Assembly (NCBI RefSeq): GCF_034931045.1
Contig: NZ_JAYGHH010000016.1
Span: 19,969 to 83,968 of the forward strand
DNA from: Nodularia sp034931045
Lineage (GTDB): Bacteria; Cyanobacteriota; Cyanobacteriia; Cyanobacteriales; Nostocaceae
Reading direction: 5' to 3'
DNA length: 64,000 bases
Under the pieces are notes generated by a model. It had not been told where the DNA came from, did no database searches, and saw only the letters and a program-made list of their open reading frames with translations. The position numbers and the translations under genes were made by a program. Below, one piece after another: positions 7,251-16,559 of this stretch (positions are counted from its first letter, which is position 1; each line of letters starts with the position of its first letter).

Positions 7251-9668
7251 TTATTCAGCAATTAAACTGCCTTTAAACTCTAACCTAATTTGGTAAACAC
7301 CTTTAAGGTCTATTCCGGCGTTTTTTGCTTGGGGTAATGAAATTATCCAGGTAGTAAAGGGAGTTGGCTGATAATAGTCATGCTTATTTTCTTCAGCATC
7401 TTCACCGTCAATCATTATATTATTTGTGCTTGTGTATTTGAACTGGCGTTGGAGTGGTGTCGCCATAAATTCGTATTTTTGACCTTTATAACGGTCATAA
7501 AAAATACCAGAAGTCGAAAGTGAGACAGTAATGGGAGCAAATTTTGAGGGAGCTAATGCTTGAGAAATTGCACCATCAATCCAGGCTCTTACTGTCCTAA
7601 TGCGAACACGATTACAGCCTTCAAATTCCGGTTGAGCTAGTGAGATATTCCAAGTTATTTTTCCAGTTTTTTTAAATATCTCTAGCATTTCCGGGTCTGA
7701 TAGCACGCAGGTTATTTCCTCCATGTCCTGGGGTCGGGGATCGAAACGCTTTAATGCTGATACTAAATCATTCTGAATAGTTGCCAAATCTTTTTTAAGT
7801 TCGGAAACTCTCTTCATAATTGATGGGACGAAACTTGGCTGCCGTAAAGCCCAGTATTTGTAAGCAGCGTTATGATTTTCGATTGCCACAAACAGCCATC
7901 TTTTAACATTCAAATATCTTTGATACAACAACTGCATCATTTCCTCATTTGGCTGCTTGCCTGCCTCCAATTCTTTGACATAACTTTGAATGCGGCTAAC
8001 TTGCTTTTCACTAACTTCTTTTTCTAATTTTAGCCGCACAAGTTGTTGCGTTAATTCTATAAATGTGCGTTGACTTGTGTTGATTGCTTTACCATAAATT
8101 GCTAAAACGTGGAGTTCTTTGAGATACTCAATAGCACCGTTAACTTTTTCGTCTACAGGCATTTTTAGTGCTACTTTGACTTCTTGCTCAAAGACAGACC
8201 AAGAGATATCATCAGACTTTTCTAAATTCGGGTTTGATAAATCTGTGAGTTGGTCAATCTGCTTGAGTAAATCACTTTTATCAATGGCTTTCTCAATAGT
8301 TTCTACTACTTCGAGAATTTTGGCTATCGCTTCGATAGCTTTATCCAAAACTTCAACAACTTTTATAATTATTTCTAGTGCTTTTGCTACTTTGGCGATC
8401 GCACTTGCACCTTGAGCTGCCTTTGCAACAGTTACACCAATAGCAGCTATACTTCCGGTTGCACCTGCAACTCCCGCAGCCGCAACGGGAACACCTGCAC
8501 CACCAGCTGCTACTCCTACAACACCAACTACTACTATTGTGACACTACCTACTAATCCAATCACCGCAGCAGCAATTTCGACGGATGCTTTAATACTCTC
8601 AAAAGTAACTTCCCGTTGTTTTTTAGCTTTCCATTCTTCTAACCCTTTTTCAAACACCTTTTTGGACTTTTCCAGCTTGTCTTTTTGGACAGATATCCGG
8701 TTAATATTGGCACTAAAACTCTGCTTGGCATTAACTAAATTATCGTGAGCCTGGTCTATCAACTTTTGAGAGAAATTTTCTGTATCTGTAAAGTAGCCAA
8801 GCATCAAAGATGCTGATTTATGACGCTGGATAAGATCCAAGTTGGCATTGCGAAAGTTATCATATTCCAGTTCAAAACTTTCTGCGGCATCAGTAAAAGC
8901 TTTACTCAATTCCTGATACTGAGAACGACTGAGGTAAGGAACAAAAGGTACATTACCAGATGCAGCTTTTAAATCTAATAACAGAGCCGAACTTTGCAAG
9001 AATATTTCTTGCATTTCTAGCCAGGTCGAGGTGCTTTTTTTTATCCATGCGAGGATAGCACAAGCAATATCCTTTTTGGATTCAGCTAAGATTGTCGCAT
9101 ATTGAAAACTTATAATCAGCTGCTTGTATAATTCAGATTGAATTGTCCGCATATTGGCAGGAAAAGAATTTAGATCCGTTTTAGAAACTTTTCCTTCTCG
9201 ATATGCAACTCTAAATCCCAGAGAAGTAACTTGATTAATTTCCTCAGTCCATAACGGATTAGTTTCTTGGTTGAGTAATGCCCTGATTTTGAGAGAACCA
9301 CCCACTTCATTCGTGTAAATAACTAATGATGCTGCTTGTTTATCTGGAAATTTTAAAACAATTTCGGCTTTGTCAATTACTTCTATGCGTCTGGCAATAA
9401 TGATGATGGAATTTCCTTCTAGTTGCAAACGGTAGTCTTGGGGAATTTTGACAACATCGGCATAAATAGTCAGTACCTTCCAATCAATATTTTTTGCCTT
9501 AATGTCAACAATCGCTTGGGGAAGATTCACAAACATTTGACGCATAACAGGCTGTGGCTCTGTTATGATCTCAGTAATTCCAGGAATATGAAAGTGATCC
9601 TCTAAATCCTGATAGAGCGATGCCCATTGTGTGACTACATTTCCTGGTAAAGATGATAATTCTGACAT
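7251..9668 (-). CDS. Putative large component of an alpha-pore-forming toxin pair
   Basis: 805 aa, not matched to a named family with certainty. Residues about 50-130 are beta-rich with repeated short strands (LTIYADVVKI, SIIIIARRIEVI). Residues 170-355 are long amphipathic helices. Residues 358-425 are a very hydrophobic Ala/Gly/Val segment (for example VVVGVVGVAAGGAGVPVAAA) suited to insert in a membrane, followed by helical heptads to about 465 and more helix to about 640. The last 150 residues form a beta-type domain with RVRIRTVRAWIDG and GVYQIRLEFKGSLI, reminiscent of receptor-binding or beta-sandwich parts of insecticidal toxins. No signal peptide is seen. Helical bundle plus internal hydrophobic hairpin is the plan of alpha-PFTs (XaxB, YaxB, HBL, Cry6A). 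It lies 134 bp downstream of an XaxA-like gene on the same strand. Confidence 0.6.
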   Translation of the reverse strand: MSELSSLPGNVVTQWASLYQDLEDHFHIPGITEIITEPQPVMRQMFVNLPQAIVDIKAKNIDWKVLTIYADVVKIPQDYRLQLEGNSIIIIARRIEVIDKAEIVLKFPDKQAASLVIYTNEVGGSLKIRALLNQETNPLWTEEINQVTSLGFRVAYREGKVSKTDLNSFPANMRTIQSELYKQLIISFQYATILAESKKDIACAILAWIKKSTSTWLEMQEIFLQSSALLLDLKAASGNVPFVPYLSRSQYQELSKAFTDAAESFELEYDNFRNANLDLIQRHKSASLMLGYFTDTENFSQKLIDQAHDNLVNAKQSFSANINRISVQKDKLEKSKKVFEKGLEEWKAKKQREVTFESIKASVEIAAAVIGLVGSVTIVVVGVVGVAAGGAGVPVAAAGVAGATGSIAAIGVTVAKAAQGASAIAKVAKALEIIIKVVEVLDKAIEAIAKILEVVETIEKAIDKSDLLKQIDQLTDLSNPNLEKSDDISWSVFEQEVKVALKMPVDEKVNGAIEYLKELHVLAIYGKAINTSQRTFIELTQQLVRLKLEKEVSEKQVSRIQSYVKELEAGKQPNEEMMQLLYQRYLNVKRWLFVAIENHNAAYKYWALRQPSFVPSIMKRVSELKKDLATIQNDLVSALKRFDPRPQDMEEITCVLSDPEMLEIFKKTGKITWNISLAQPEFEGCNRVRIRTVRAWIDGAISQALAPSKFAPITVSLSTSGIFYDRYKGQKYEFMATPLQRQFKYTSTNNIMIDGEDAEENKHDYYQPTPFTTWIISLPQAKNAGIDLKGVYQIRLEFKGSLIAE

Positions 9669-9716
9669 GGGTTTTTCTACTTCTATTTAACTTATTTTTG
9701 GCATGGAAATTATTAA

Positions 9717-9741
9717 CTATATCAGTAATGATCTGATATAG
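9717..9741. other. Perfect hairpin between the two toxin-like genes
   Basis: CTATATCAG and CTGATATAG form a 9-bp stem with a 7-nt loop (TAATGAT) in the 134-bp intercistronic spacer. Neither strand has a following T tract, so it is not a standard terminator. It could be an mRNA processing or stability element or a protein-binding palindrome. Confidence 0.6.
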
Positions 9742-9802
9742 CAAAAAATATGAGATTGGCATATATGTAGCAATCAATCCCACATTTATCACTTGGTTTT
9801 AT

Positions 9803-10870
9803 TTATGCAGTTTTTGGCAAGAAGTTTGCGTAAGCTTTCATGCGATAAGTATCAGCTTTCTCTGCTAAATTCTTCCATTTAAGAATAGCGTCATCAATAT
9901 AAATGTCAGCAACAATCAAATTATTATGATGGGCTATGACATCTGCTACCAATACTTTCAATTTTGTTAAATCAGCTGCGATCGCACTCCAGGCAGATTG
10001 AATTTTACCAAGAGCTTCTAATGCAGTTTCTAGCTGTTTATCAATATCGTGTACACCTTTTTTAGCTTTTTCTATCTCAGAAACCACCCTTACTTCATCA
10101 CTGAGTTTTTGAATTAAATCAACAATCTGTCTAGCAGCATCTTCAGCATCGTTTTTAGCTTTGACAGCTCTATCTATATAAATTCCTAACACTACACCAC
10201 CAGCAATCCAGCCAACTAAAGGGATCCACATATAAGTAGGTGTTGTTGCCGCAACTACAACATAATGATGATAATCAGCATTAGCTTTTGCTAATCTGTC
10301 TTCTTGTACTTTCTTTTGATTCTGTAGCTCTTTTATTTTTTGATTATTGCCAATAAATTTAGCTTCATACACTACATATAATTTGTCTAAATTTCTATCA
10401 TGATCGTGACAATAATTACTAAATCTTGTGACATCATCGGAAACCTTAATCGCTCTTTGTTCATAATCTGTAGCTTTAGCTATCAAATTATCCACCAGCC
10501 TGTAAAATTTTTTCACTTCTGGAGAACTTAGTGACATATCATCACTTTCTGATATTTGAGTTGCCAGTTTTCCAATTGCACCATATATAGTTTGAGCAGA
10601 AGTACCGTAGTCATAAATATCAGTTGCTAAACTGACAATACTTGGGTAAATATCGCTTTGCCATTCGCTACAATGCTTGTGAATTAAACTGTAAGCTTCA
10701 CGAATGTCATCAAATTGCATTTTGTCTTTGGTAATGGGTAATTCCAAGGCATTCGCAACAAATAACTGCACTTGAAACAACTGTTCACTGTCAATTACAA
10801 ACCCTTCTGGTGCCGATGTAGTATTTTCTGCTAGTTGCTTTGGTCCAATATCTACTGTTGTAACGGTCAT
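9803..10870 (-). CDS. XaxA/YaxA-like alpha-pore-forming toxin subunit (putative)
   Basis: 355 aa from ATG at 10870, which has an AAGG Shine-Dalgarno 8 nt upstream; an in-frame TTG at 10891 is less likely. Nearly all alpha-helical. The opening VIDSEQLFQVQLFVANALEL resembles the start of alpha-xenorhabdolysin subunit A proteins. Long helices follow (about 50-195), then a hydrophobic hairpin at about 203-233 (PTYMWIPLVGWIAGGVVLGI), then a second long helical run ending in KWKNLAEKADTYRMKAY. Known XaxA/YaxA proteins (about 40 kDa) use such a hairpin 'foot' to meet the membrane and a second subunit to form the pore. There is no signal peptide, as is usual for this family. It is first in a probable two-gene transcript. 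An HBL/Nhe-type assignment is possible; the alpha-PFT fold class is the firmer statement. Confidence 0.65.
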   Translation of the reverse strand: MTVTTVDIGPKQLAENTTSAPEGFVIDSEQLFQVQLFVANALELPITKDKMQFDDIREAYSLIHKHCSEWQSDIYPSIVSLATDIYDYGTSAQTIYGAIGKLATQISESDDMSLSSPEVKKFYRLVDNLIAKATDYEQRAIKVSDDVTRFSNYCHDHDRNLDKLYVVYEAKFIGNNQKIKELQNQKKVQEDRLAKANADYHHYVVVAATTPTYMWIPLVGWIAGGVVLGIYIDRAVKAKNDAEDAARQIVDLIQKLSDEVRVVSEIEKAKKGVHDIDKQLETALEALGKIQSAWSAIAADLTKLKVLVADVIAHHNNLIVADIYIDDAILKWKNLAEKADTYRMKAYANFLPKTA

Positions 10871-11251
10871 TGTTTTTACCTTCAACGTCAATTTGATTTA
10901 ATTGTATAAAATAAGACTACATGATGAATCTACATACTTTCCCGAAAATATTGAATTTTGTCATATAACTTGACATACTTTCCCCGCTACTATGTACACA
11001 CAAGTTGGTAAATTCGGTTCTTGCGTCTCTTTTCTGGAGAATTAATAGTAAAGTGCCATTTTAATAAACAGTACCACTGGTAGTTTTGCCATCAAAATAA
11101 CCGACTATTTCCCCAAACCATCTAATCATTGTCCCGATAGTCTTGGTTTCCAAAAGAACCGGAAATTCTTTTTTGTCTCCTAAAACCCCACCCCTAACCC
11201 TGGAAGCGACAGACGGCTAAACTAATAATTAGCCTAAATAGCAATAATAGT
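10871..11251. other. Divergent promoter region, toxin-like pair / gatB
   Basis: 381 bp between divergent genes. It must hold the promoters of the minus-strand toxin-like pair and of gatB. I see no clear operator palindrome, and no gene. Confidence 0.4.
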
Positions 11252-12727
11252 ATGACTGCTGCTACGACTGTAAAAACTGAGTACGAAGCGATTATTGGTC
11301 TAGAAACTCATTGTCAACTGAGTACCAATACCAAGATTTTCTCTAATAGCTCTACGGCTTTCGGTGCTGACCCTAATACTAATATCGACCCTGTGTGTAT
11401 GGGTTTACCTGGGGTTTTACCTGTACTGAATGAAAAAGTCCTGGAATATGCTGTAAAAACCGGCTTGGCTTTGAATTGCCAAATCGCTAAATATAGCAAA
11501 TTTGACCGTAAACAGTATTTTTATCCTGACCTGCCTAAAAATTACCAAATTTCTCAATATGACCTCCCCATTGCTGAACATGGTTGGTTAGAAATTGAAA
11601 TGGTAGATGCTGAGGGGAACCCGATTCGTAAACGCATTGGTGTAACTCGTCTGCACATGGAGGAAGATGCAGGAAAACTTGTACACGCGGGCAGTGACCG
11701 CCTATCTGGTTCTAGCTATTCTCTGGTAGACTACAATCGCGCAGGTGTGCCATTAGTGGAAATTGTCTCGGAACCTGACTTGCGTTCTGGTGAAGAAGCT
11801 GCTGAATACGCTCAAGAAATCCGCAGAATTGTGCGTTATCTCGGTGTCAGTGATGGCAATATGCAAGAAGGTTCTCTACGCTGTGATGTCAATATCTCGG
11901 TGCGTCCAGTGGGGCGAAAAGAGTTTGGCGTGAAGGTAGAAATTAAAAATATGAACTCGTTCAACGCCATTCAACGGGCGATTGATTACGAAATTGAACG
12001 CCAAATTGCGGCTATAGAAGCGGGTGAACCGATTATCCAAGAAACTCGGTTGTGGGAAGAAGGCGCTCAACGTACAAGTAGTATGCGGGTGAAGGAAGGT
12101 TCCAGCGATTACCGCTACTTCCCAGAACCAGATTTATCACCTATTGAGGTATCTAACACGCAATTAGAAGCATGGCGCGGCGAACTTCCCGAACTACCCG
12201 CCTACAAACGTCATCATTATGAAAGTGATTTGGGGCTTTCGGTTTATGATGCACGAGTGTTGACAGAAGACCGCACCGTGGCTGATTATTTTGAAACTGC
12301 GATCGCCTCTGGTGCAAACCCTAAAGCTGCTGCTAACTGGATTACTCAAGATATCGCCGCCTACTTGAACAAGCAAAAACTCAGTATTACTGAGATTGCT
12401 TTAACTCCGGCTAATTTAGCTGAAGTAATTACACTGATTGAATCAGGGAAAATCAGCAACGCCCAAGCTAAACAAAAGCTACCCGATTTACTTGTTGGTG
12501 TTTCCCCGGAGAAAGCCTTTGCAGGTCAAGAATTAATCACTGATCCTAGTGTACTAGAACCGATCATTGATGAAGCGATCGCCGCTAACCCCAAGGAACT
12601 AGAAAAGTATCGCAACGGCAATACAAAGCTCAAAGGCTTCTTTGTGGGGCAAGTTTTGAAGAAAACCGACAAGCGAGCCGACCCTCAGTTAACTAATGAA
12701 TTAGTGGAGAAAAAACTGAATACGTAA
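11252..12727 (+). CDS. gatB: Aspartyl/glutamyl-tRNA(Asn/Gln) amidotransferase subunit B
   Basis: 491 aa, the usual GatB length. The N-terminal kinase-like domain opens with YEAIIGLETHCQLSTNTKIF and contains the family signatures CMGLPGVLPVLNE and KNYQISQYDLPIAEHG. The C-terminal GatB/YqeY helical domain ends in the conserved NPKELEKYRNGNTKLKGFFV region. Within GatCAB the subunit phosphorylates the mischarged Glu or Asp on tRNA-Gln or tRNA-Asn and passes it to ammonia from GatA. Cyanobacteria depend on this pathway for Gln-tRNA. gatA and gatC are not adjacent, which is normal in cyanobacteria. A strong terminator follows. Confidence 0.98.
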   Translation: MTAATTVKTEYEAIIGLETHCQLSTNTKIFSNSSTAFGADPNTNIDPVCMGLPGVLPVLNEKVLEYAVKTGLALNCQIAKYSKFDRKQYFYPDLPKNYQISQYDLPIAEHGWLEIEMVDAEGNPIRKRIGVTRLHMEEDAGKLVHAGSDRLSGSSYSLVDYNRAGVPLVEIVSEPDLRSGEEAAEYAQEIRRIVRYLGVSDGNMQEGSLRCDVNISVRPVGRKEFGVKVEIKNMNSFNAIQRAIDYEIERQIAAIEAGEPIIQETRLWEEGAQRTSSMRVKEGSSDYRYFPEPDLSPIEVSNTQLEAWRGELPELPAYKRHHYESDLGLSVYDARVLTEDRTVADYFETAIASGANPKAAANWITQDIAAYLNKQKLSITEIALTPANLAEVITLIESGKISNAQAKQKLPDLLVGVSPEKAFAGQELITDPSVLEPIIDEAIAANPKELEKYRNGNTKLKGFFVGQVLKKTDKRADPQLTNELVEKKLNT

Positions 12728-12848
12728 GTATTCATCATTTCTTTACAGAATTTATTCATCATATCTTTACAAAGATGACAGAAAAAGAGGTTACACCCCT
12801 CACACCTAAAGAGGTATTCTGTGTGAAGTAGATGAACCCTAATGATCT

Positions 12849-12881
12849 GGAGAGCCGCATCAGTAGCTCTCCTGATTTTTT
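12849..12881 (+). terminator. Rho-independent terminator of gatB
   Basis: GGAGAGC pairs with GCTCTCC around a 10-nt loop and is followed by TGATTTTTT. It lies about 120 bp after the gatB stop. Confidence 0.85.
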
Positions 12882-13006
12882 GCTATAGCGAAGTGCTGTT
12901 AGCGGTAGCGGGGCGTTTAGCCCGTGCTGAGTAGGGCTTGCTGAATAAAGCCAAAAGCTAGAGAAATCAAAGATTTGAGGCTGATAAACCCGAACTCAGG
13001 TTATTT

Positions 13007-15067
13007 TTAATTCCTGGTCATCAATCCCCTAGATTGCTCCACTAAACGCAGAAACTCACCCCGATAGCCCTCTTCATCTTCGCCTCTAGCTTGAGTTGCC
13101 AATTTCATCACTAAATCCAAATCTGCATTCCCCTTGTATTCAGAGTCACGCAGTACCATGCCAAAACTCGCCACCGCAGCAGCAAATCTCAGATTAGTGG
13201 AGGGTATTTGGTTAGCTTTAAAATCACTATCTAGGATAGTTTGGGTAATCAATTGACTGGTGTTGTCCTGGGGTAATTTATAGCGGAGTTTTACCAACAT
13301 CATTTCATTATCGGCAATATCTGGGGTCGTGACACCAGAACGCTGATACCGCAACGGATCTATCTCCGGCAGTTTCACATCACTGGCCGCGCCGGTGGGA
13401 ATGATCTCGTATAGTGCTGTGAGAGAATGGCCAGCCCCGATTTCCCCAGCATCTTTTCGATCATCATTGAAATCTTGGTTTTGCAACAGGCGATTTTCGT
13501 AGCCAATCAAGCGGTATGCTTGAACTTTGGCAGGATTAAACTCTACTTGAATTTTGACATCCTTGGCAATCGTAAACAGAGTTCCCCGAATGTCATTAAC
13601 TAGAACTTTTTTCGCTTCCAATAAGGTATCAATGTAGGCGTAGTTACCGTTACCTTTATTAGCTAGTTGCTCCATTTTTCCGTCTTTATAGTTGCCAGTC
13701 CCAAATCCCAGAACTGTGAGAAAAATTCCCTGATCTCGCTTTTGTTCAATTAATCGGGTCAATTCAGCATCACTAGAAACCCCGACATTAAAATCTCCAT
13801 CAGTAGCTAAAATTACTCTATTGTTACCAGACTTGAGAAAATTTTGTTTAGCTATGTTGTAAGCCAATTCAATCCCCTGACCACCAGCCGTAGAGCCTCC
13901 AGCCTCTAAGCGGTCAATGGCCGCCAGAATTTCTGCTTTCTCACTACCAGGGGTAGCAGGTAATACTAATCCAGCATTTCCTGAATAAACTACCAAACTT
14001 ACCCGGTCTTGAGGGCGCAGTTCATTCACCAGCAATTTCAGGGACTGTTGCACCAACGGTAATTTGTCCGGTTGATTCATCGAACCAGAAACGTCAATCA
14101 GAAATACTAGATTGCTGGGTGGTAAACTTTCACTTTCTAAGCGTTTACCTTGCAAACCCACCTTTACTAGCTTGTGTTGAGGATTCCAGGGAGCAGCAGT
14201 AACTTCAGTATTGACAGAAAAAGGGCGATCGCCTTTTGGTTGAGGATAATTATAAGTAAAATAGTTAATCAATTCCTCTATCCGCACAGCATCTTTAGGT
14301 GGTAATTGCCCTTGAGTAATAAATCGGCGCATATTACTGTAAGATGCCGTATCTACATCTATGGAAAAGGTGGAAAGAGGCTGATTACTAACACGATGAA
14401 AGGGATTATCATCAATCCGATTGTAGTTCTCTGTGTTGAATTGACCACCTGTTTGGGGTTCAGGGGCGATCATTCCCTCAATATTCCTCCCACCTGGAAA
14501 TCTAGGACTACTCTGACGGTAAACACCTGGACCTAGCACAGATGGCAACGGCATACTCAGAGGTGGGGCGATCTTTGCAGAGGTGGATCGAGGATTTGGG
14601 ATAGACTGAGTTTCGTTCGTTTGTCTAGTAGCTTCTGTGGGACGGATGCTACTAACTTCTAACTCACCTATGGCATTGTCTAAAGCTACTAAATCTGCGG
14701 CAAATTCTTTTTGTAAGCGTTGCAGGGATTGGAGGTCTGTTTGAGCAACTGTTGTAGAGTCGGTTGCTATTAGCACATTAATTCGCTCTATACAAGTATT
14801 CAAAACTGTAGCAAATTCTGTGCGGGTTACAGCAGAAGTACCAAAATTTTGGACAGAGACGACACAACTATAATTTTTTACTAATGCCTGGAGTGCTTGG
14901 TAGTCTGGGTGACTGGGTAGAATAGAGTTGGTTGGAGTAGTTTTATTGACTGGAATGGCAATTGTCCAAGACGGATGTAAAACGGCAATTCCTACTGATG
15001 GTATTAAAAACATTAGTGTTAAAATACTCACTCGCTGCCACATTTTGGACGGAATCGGGTAAGACAT
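13007..15067 (-). CDS. Exported SLH-like plus VWA (YfbK-type) protein
   Basis: 686 aa. Residues 1-37 form a signal peptide. Residues about 50-130 look like one S-layer-homology repeat (HPDYQALQALVKNYSCVVSV, then AVTRTEFATVLNTCIERIN) followed by the short coiled coil LQRLQKEFAADLVALDNAI, the N-terminal plan of cyanobacterial SLH porins. A YfbK-type N-domain precedes the VWA domain (NPFHRVSNQPLSTFSIDVDT). The VWA domain runs from about 310 to 490 with an intact MIDAS start, FLIDVSGSMN. The C-terminal region (about 500-686) is the DUF3520-type extension. VWA domains bind partners through the MIDAS metal. The SLH part suggests peptidoglycan or cell-wall polymer attachment, so this is probably a periplasmic surface-linked scaffold. 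Monocistronic. Confidence 0.85.
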   Translation of the reverse strand: MSYPIPSKMWQRVSILTLMFLIPSVGIAVLHPSWTIAIPVNKTTPTNSILPSHPDYQALQALVKNYSCVVSVQNFGTSAVTRTEFATVLNTCIERINVLIATDSTTVAQTDLQSLQRLQKEFAADLVALDNAIGELEVSSIRPTEATRQTNETQSIPNPRSTSAKIAPPLSMPLPSVLGPGVYRQSSPRFPGGRNIEGMIAPEPQTGGQFNTENYNRIDDNPFHRVSNQPLSTFSIDVDTASYSNMRRFITQGQLPPKDAVRIEELINYFTYNYPQPKGDRPFSVNTEVTAAPWNPQHKLVKVGLQGKRLESESLPPSNLVFLIDVSGSMNQPDKLPLVQQSLKLLVNELRPQDRVSLVVYSGNAGLVLPATPGSEKAEILAAIDRLEAGGSTAGGQGIELAYNIAKQNFLKSGNNRVILATDGDFNVGVSSDAELTRLIEQKRDQGIFLTVLGFGTGNYKDGKMEQLANKGNGNYAYIDTLLEAKKVLVNDIRGTLFTIAKDVKIQVEFNPAKVQAYRLIGYENRLLQNQDFNDDRKDAGEIGAGHSLTALYEIIPTGAASDVKLPEIDPLRYQRSGVTTPDIADNEMMLVKLRYKLPQDNTSQLITQTILDSDFKANQIPSTNLRFAAAVASFGMVLRDSEYKGNADLDLVMKLATQARGEDEEGYRGEFLRLVEQSRGLMTRN

Positions 15068-15246
15068 TGCTAAATCCTCACACTCAATTTATTTGGTGAT
15101 GTTTGCTCTGTTGTGCTTACCTAGAATAGTCCTGACTAGCCTGAGATTTCATCACTGTTACAGTTTTAGTAACTGTAGCTTTTTTAACTTCCATCAAAAG
15201 TAGCCCTCTTCTGAGCAAGGCTACCGTGTATACCCAATTAAATTGT

Positions 15247-15320
15247 AGGACTTACGCATAAGTTACAAAAGAATGCACTACGAAGGAATCAGGATTTGAG
15301 AGAGTTTTTGCGTAAGTCCT
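15247..15320. mobile_element. MITE-like element, 74 bp
   Basis: Perfect 12-bp terminal inverted repeats AGGACTTACGCA / TGCGTAAGTCCT bound 50 bp of non-coding DNA. The word ATTAAATTG occurs at 15237-15245 and again at 15327-15335, close to the two ends, and may be the target duplication or chance. Reverse-complemented, its inner end (GCAAAAACTCTCTCAAA) matches the elements at about 28300 and 36324. Confidence 0.75.
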
Positions 15321-15348
15321 GATTTGATTAAATTGCACTTTGGAAAAA

Positions 15349-15807
15349 TTACTCACCCACAATTTCTTGTTGCAATAATCTAATTTTTTGGCTTAATTCT
15401 TGGCGAGTTTCAGATTTAGTAAAATAACGCAAACTAAACCAAGTAAAATAACCAATACCAATCAACTCAAAGGTTGGTGATAGTAGCGGAATATCATTGA
15501 TTGCTCCTAAGATGGCAATGACTACCTTCATAGTCATAATTGCTGTTAAAATTAAAGTAAGATTGACCAAAGGGCGCTGATTTTTTTGAAAAAAGCTACT
15601 TACATATTCAGGAAGTTGTTCTAAAAAGTGAGTTATGCTTCTAGCAACTCGTCGCCATTGAGCTTCTGGTTCATAAGCTGGGGGTAGCTGAGATAAATGT
15701 GCCATATCTCCCCCGCTTGGTGGTAAAATTCCAGTAGGTGCGATCGCCTCTGGCGCAGCTTTGCCGATCCCATCGACTGTTTCTAGTTGCTTTTGCTCGG
15801 TTTCCAT
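15349..15807 (-). CDS. CAAD-domain (CURT1-like) thylakoid membrane protein
   Basis: 152 aa. A Pro-rich cytosolic N-terminus (1-60) leads into an amphipathic helix (FLEQLPEYVSSFFQKNQRP), two transmembrane helices (about 78-103 and 110-132) and a short C-terminal amphipathic helix. This is the CAAD domain, first found appended to cyanobacterial aminoacyl-tRNA synthetases and homologous to plant CURT1. Free-standing CAAD proteins such as CurT shape thylakoid margins and support photosystem II assembly. The free-standing form is seen here, with no synthetase fused. A MITE-like element ends only 28 bp from its stop codon. Confidence 0.9.
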   Translation of the reverse strand: METEQKQLETVDGIGKAAPEAIAPTGILPPSGGDMAHLSQLPPAYEPEAQWRRVARSITHFLEQLPEYVSSFFQKNQRPLVNLTLILTAIMTMKVVIAILGAINDIPLLSPTFELIGIGYFTWFSLRYFTKSETRQELSQKIRLLQQEIVGE

Positions 15808-15980
15808 AATTTTTTATTTTGGTAGCTACATAATTTATTCTAAAATACTAGCTATCTATAAAGATAACAATTAGGTTGTCATCTGAATTAAAATTTTTGA
15901 GCAAATTGGGTAAATCTAAAATTATTTGGATCTAGTCGTAATGAGGGAATCTATCCCTCACTACGCTGTAATTAACTAAT

Positions 15981-16442
15981 TTAACCTTGTGGTGGAGCAA
16001 CAACTGCGTTAACAATCACATCATTAACGCCATTAATCTCTTGTGCTAATGGTTCAATCTTGGATAACTCATCCTGATTATTTACAGTGCCTGATACAGT
16101 GACTGTACCTTCTTCTGTCGCATCAACTGTTAATACACCATCAGGGATGTTAGCCTCTAACTTAGAACGCACTTCACTTGCTAAGTCTTCCGCAGTTCTA
16201 TCAGTGATATCGCCACCAGCAGCCAAATTTCTCTCTTCACGAGCGCGAATATCAGCATCTAGTTGTTCTCTACGTACTGCGCTCTGAGCATCTTCTCTAG
16301 CAGCTTCTCTTTCTGGCGCGGCCGGTACTTCTCCCACTTCACCAGGCGCAGGCGCAGTCCGGGTTGTTCTAGCAGTATCATCACAAGCAGCAGCACCAAA
16401 CAATAAAACGCAACCAATTAAGAAAGGAGTTAGTTTTTTCAT
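15981..16442 (-). CDS. BON-domain lipoprotein
   Basis: 153 aa. The lipoprotein signal MKKLTPFLIGCVLLFGAAAC gives a lipobox with Cys20. Residues 21-85 are charged and probably disordered. Residues about 85-150 form one BON domain (SEVRSKLEANIPDGVLTVDA, then GTVTVSGTVNNQDELSKI), a fold associated with phospholipid or envelope binding and osmotic protection, as in OsmY. It would be anchored in the cell envelope. A general-stress-type gene lies 117 bp upstream on the same strand, so the two may be co-expressed under stress; this is inference. Confidence 0.9.
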   Translation of the reverse strand: MKKLTPFLIGCVLLFGAAACDDTARTTRTAPAPGEVGEVPAAPEREAAREDAQSAVRREQLDADIRAREERNLAAGGDITDRTAEDLASEVRSKLEANIPDGVLTVDATEEGTVTVSGTVNNQDELSKIEPLAQEINGVNDVIVNAVVAPPQG

Positions 16443-16559
16443 GTTTGTAAGTCTTCCTCACAAATTAAAATTCTGATTTAGGAGTAGCAAGGCTCAAGTT
16501 TTTCATGCTTTTCCACTCCTAATAAAATGAAGGTTTTGTTAAGTGATAACCAAATTGAA

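Noticed and set aside
7251..9668. Treating the 805-aa gene as a Tc-toxin A subunit
   Set aside because: It is far shorter than TcA proteins and lacks their repeat and VIP2-like regions; only the C-terminal beta domain is reminiscent.
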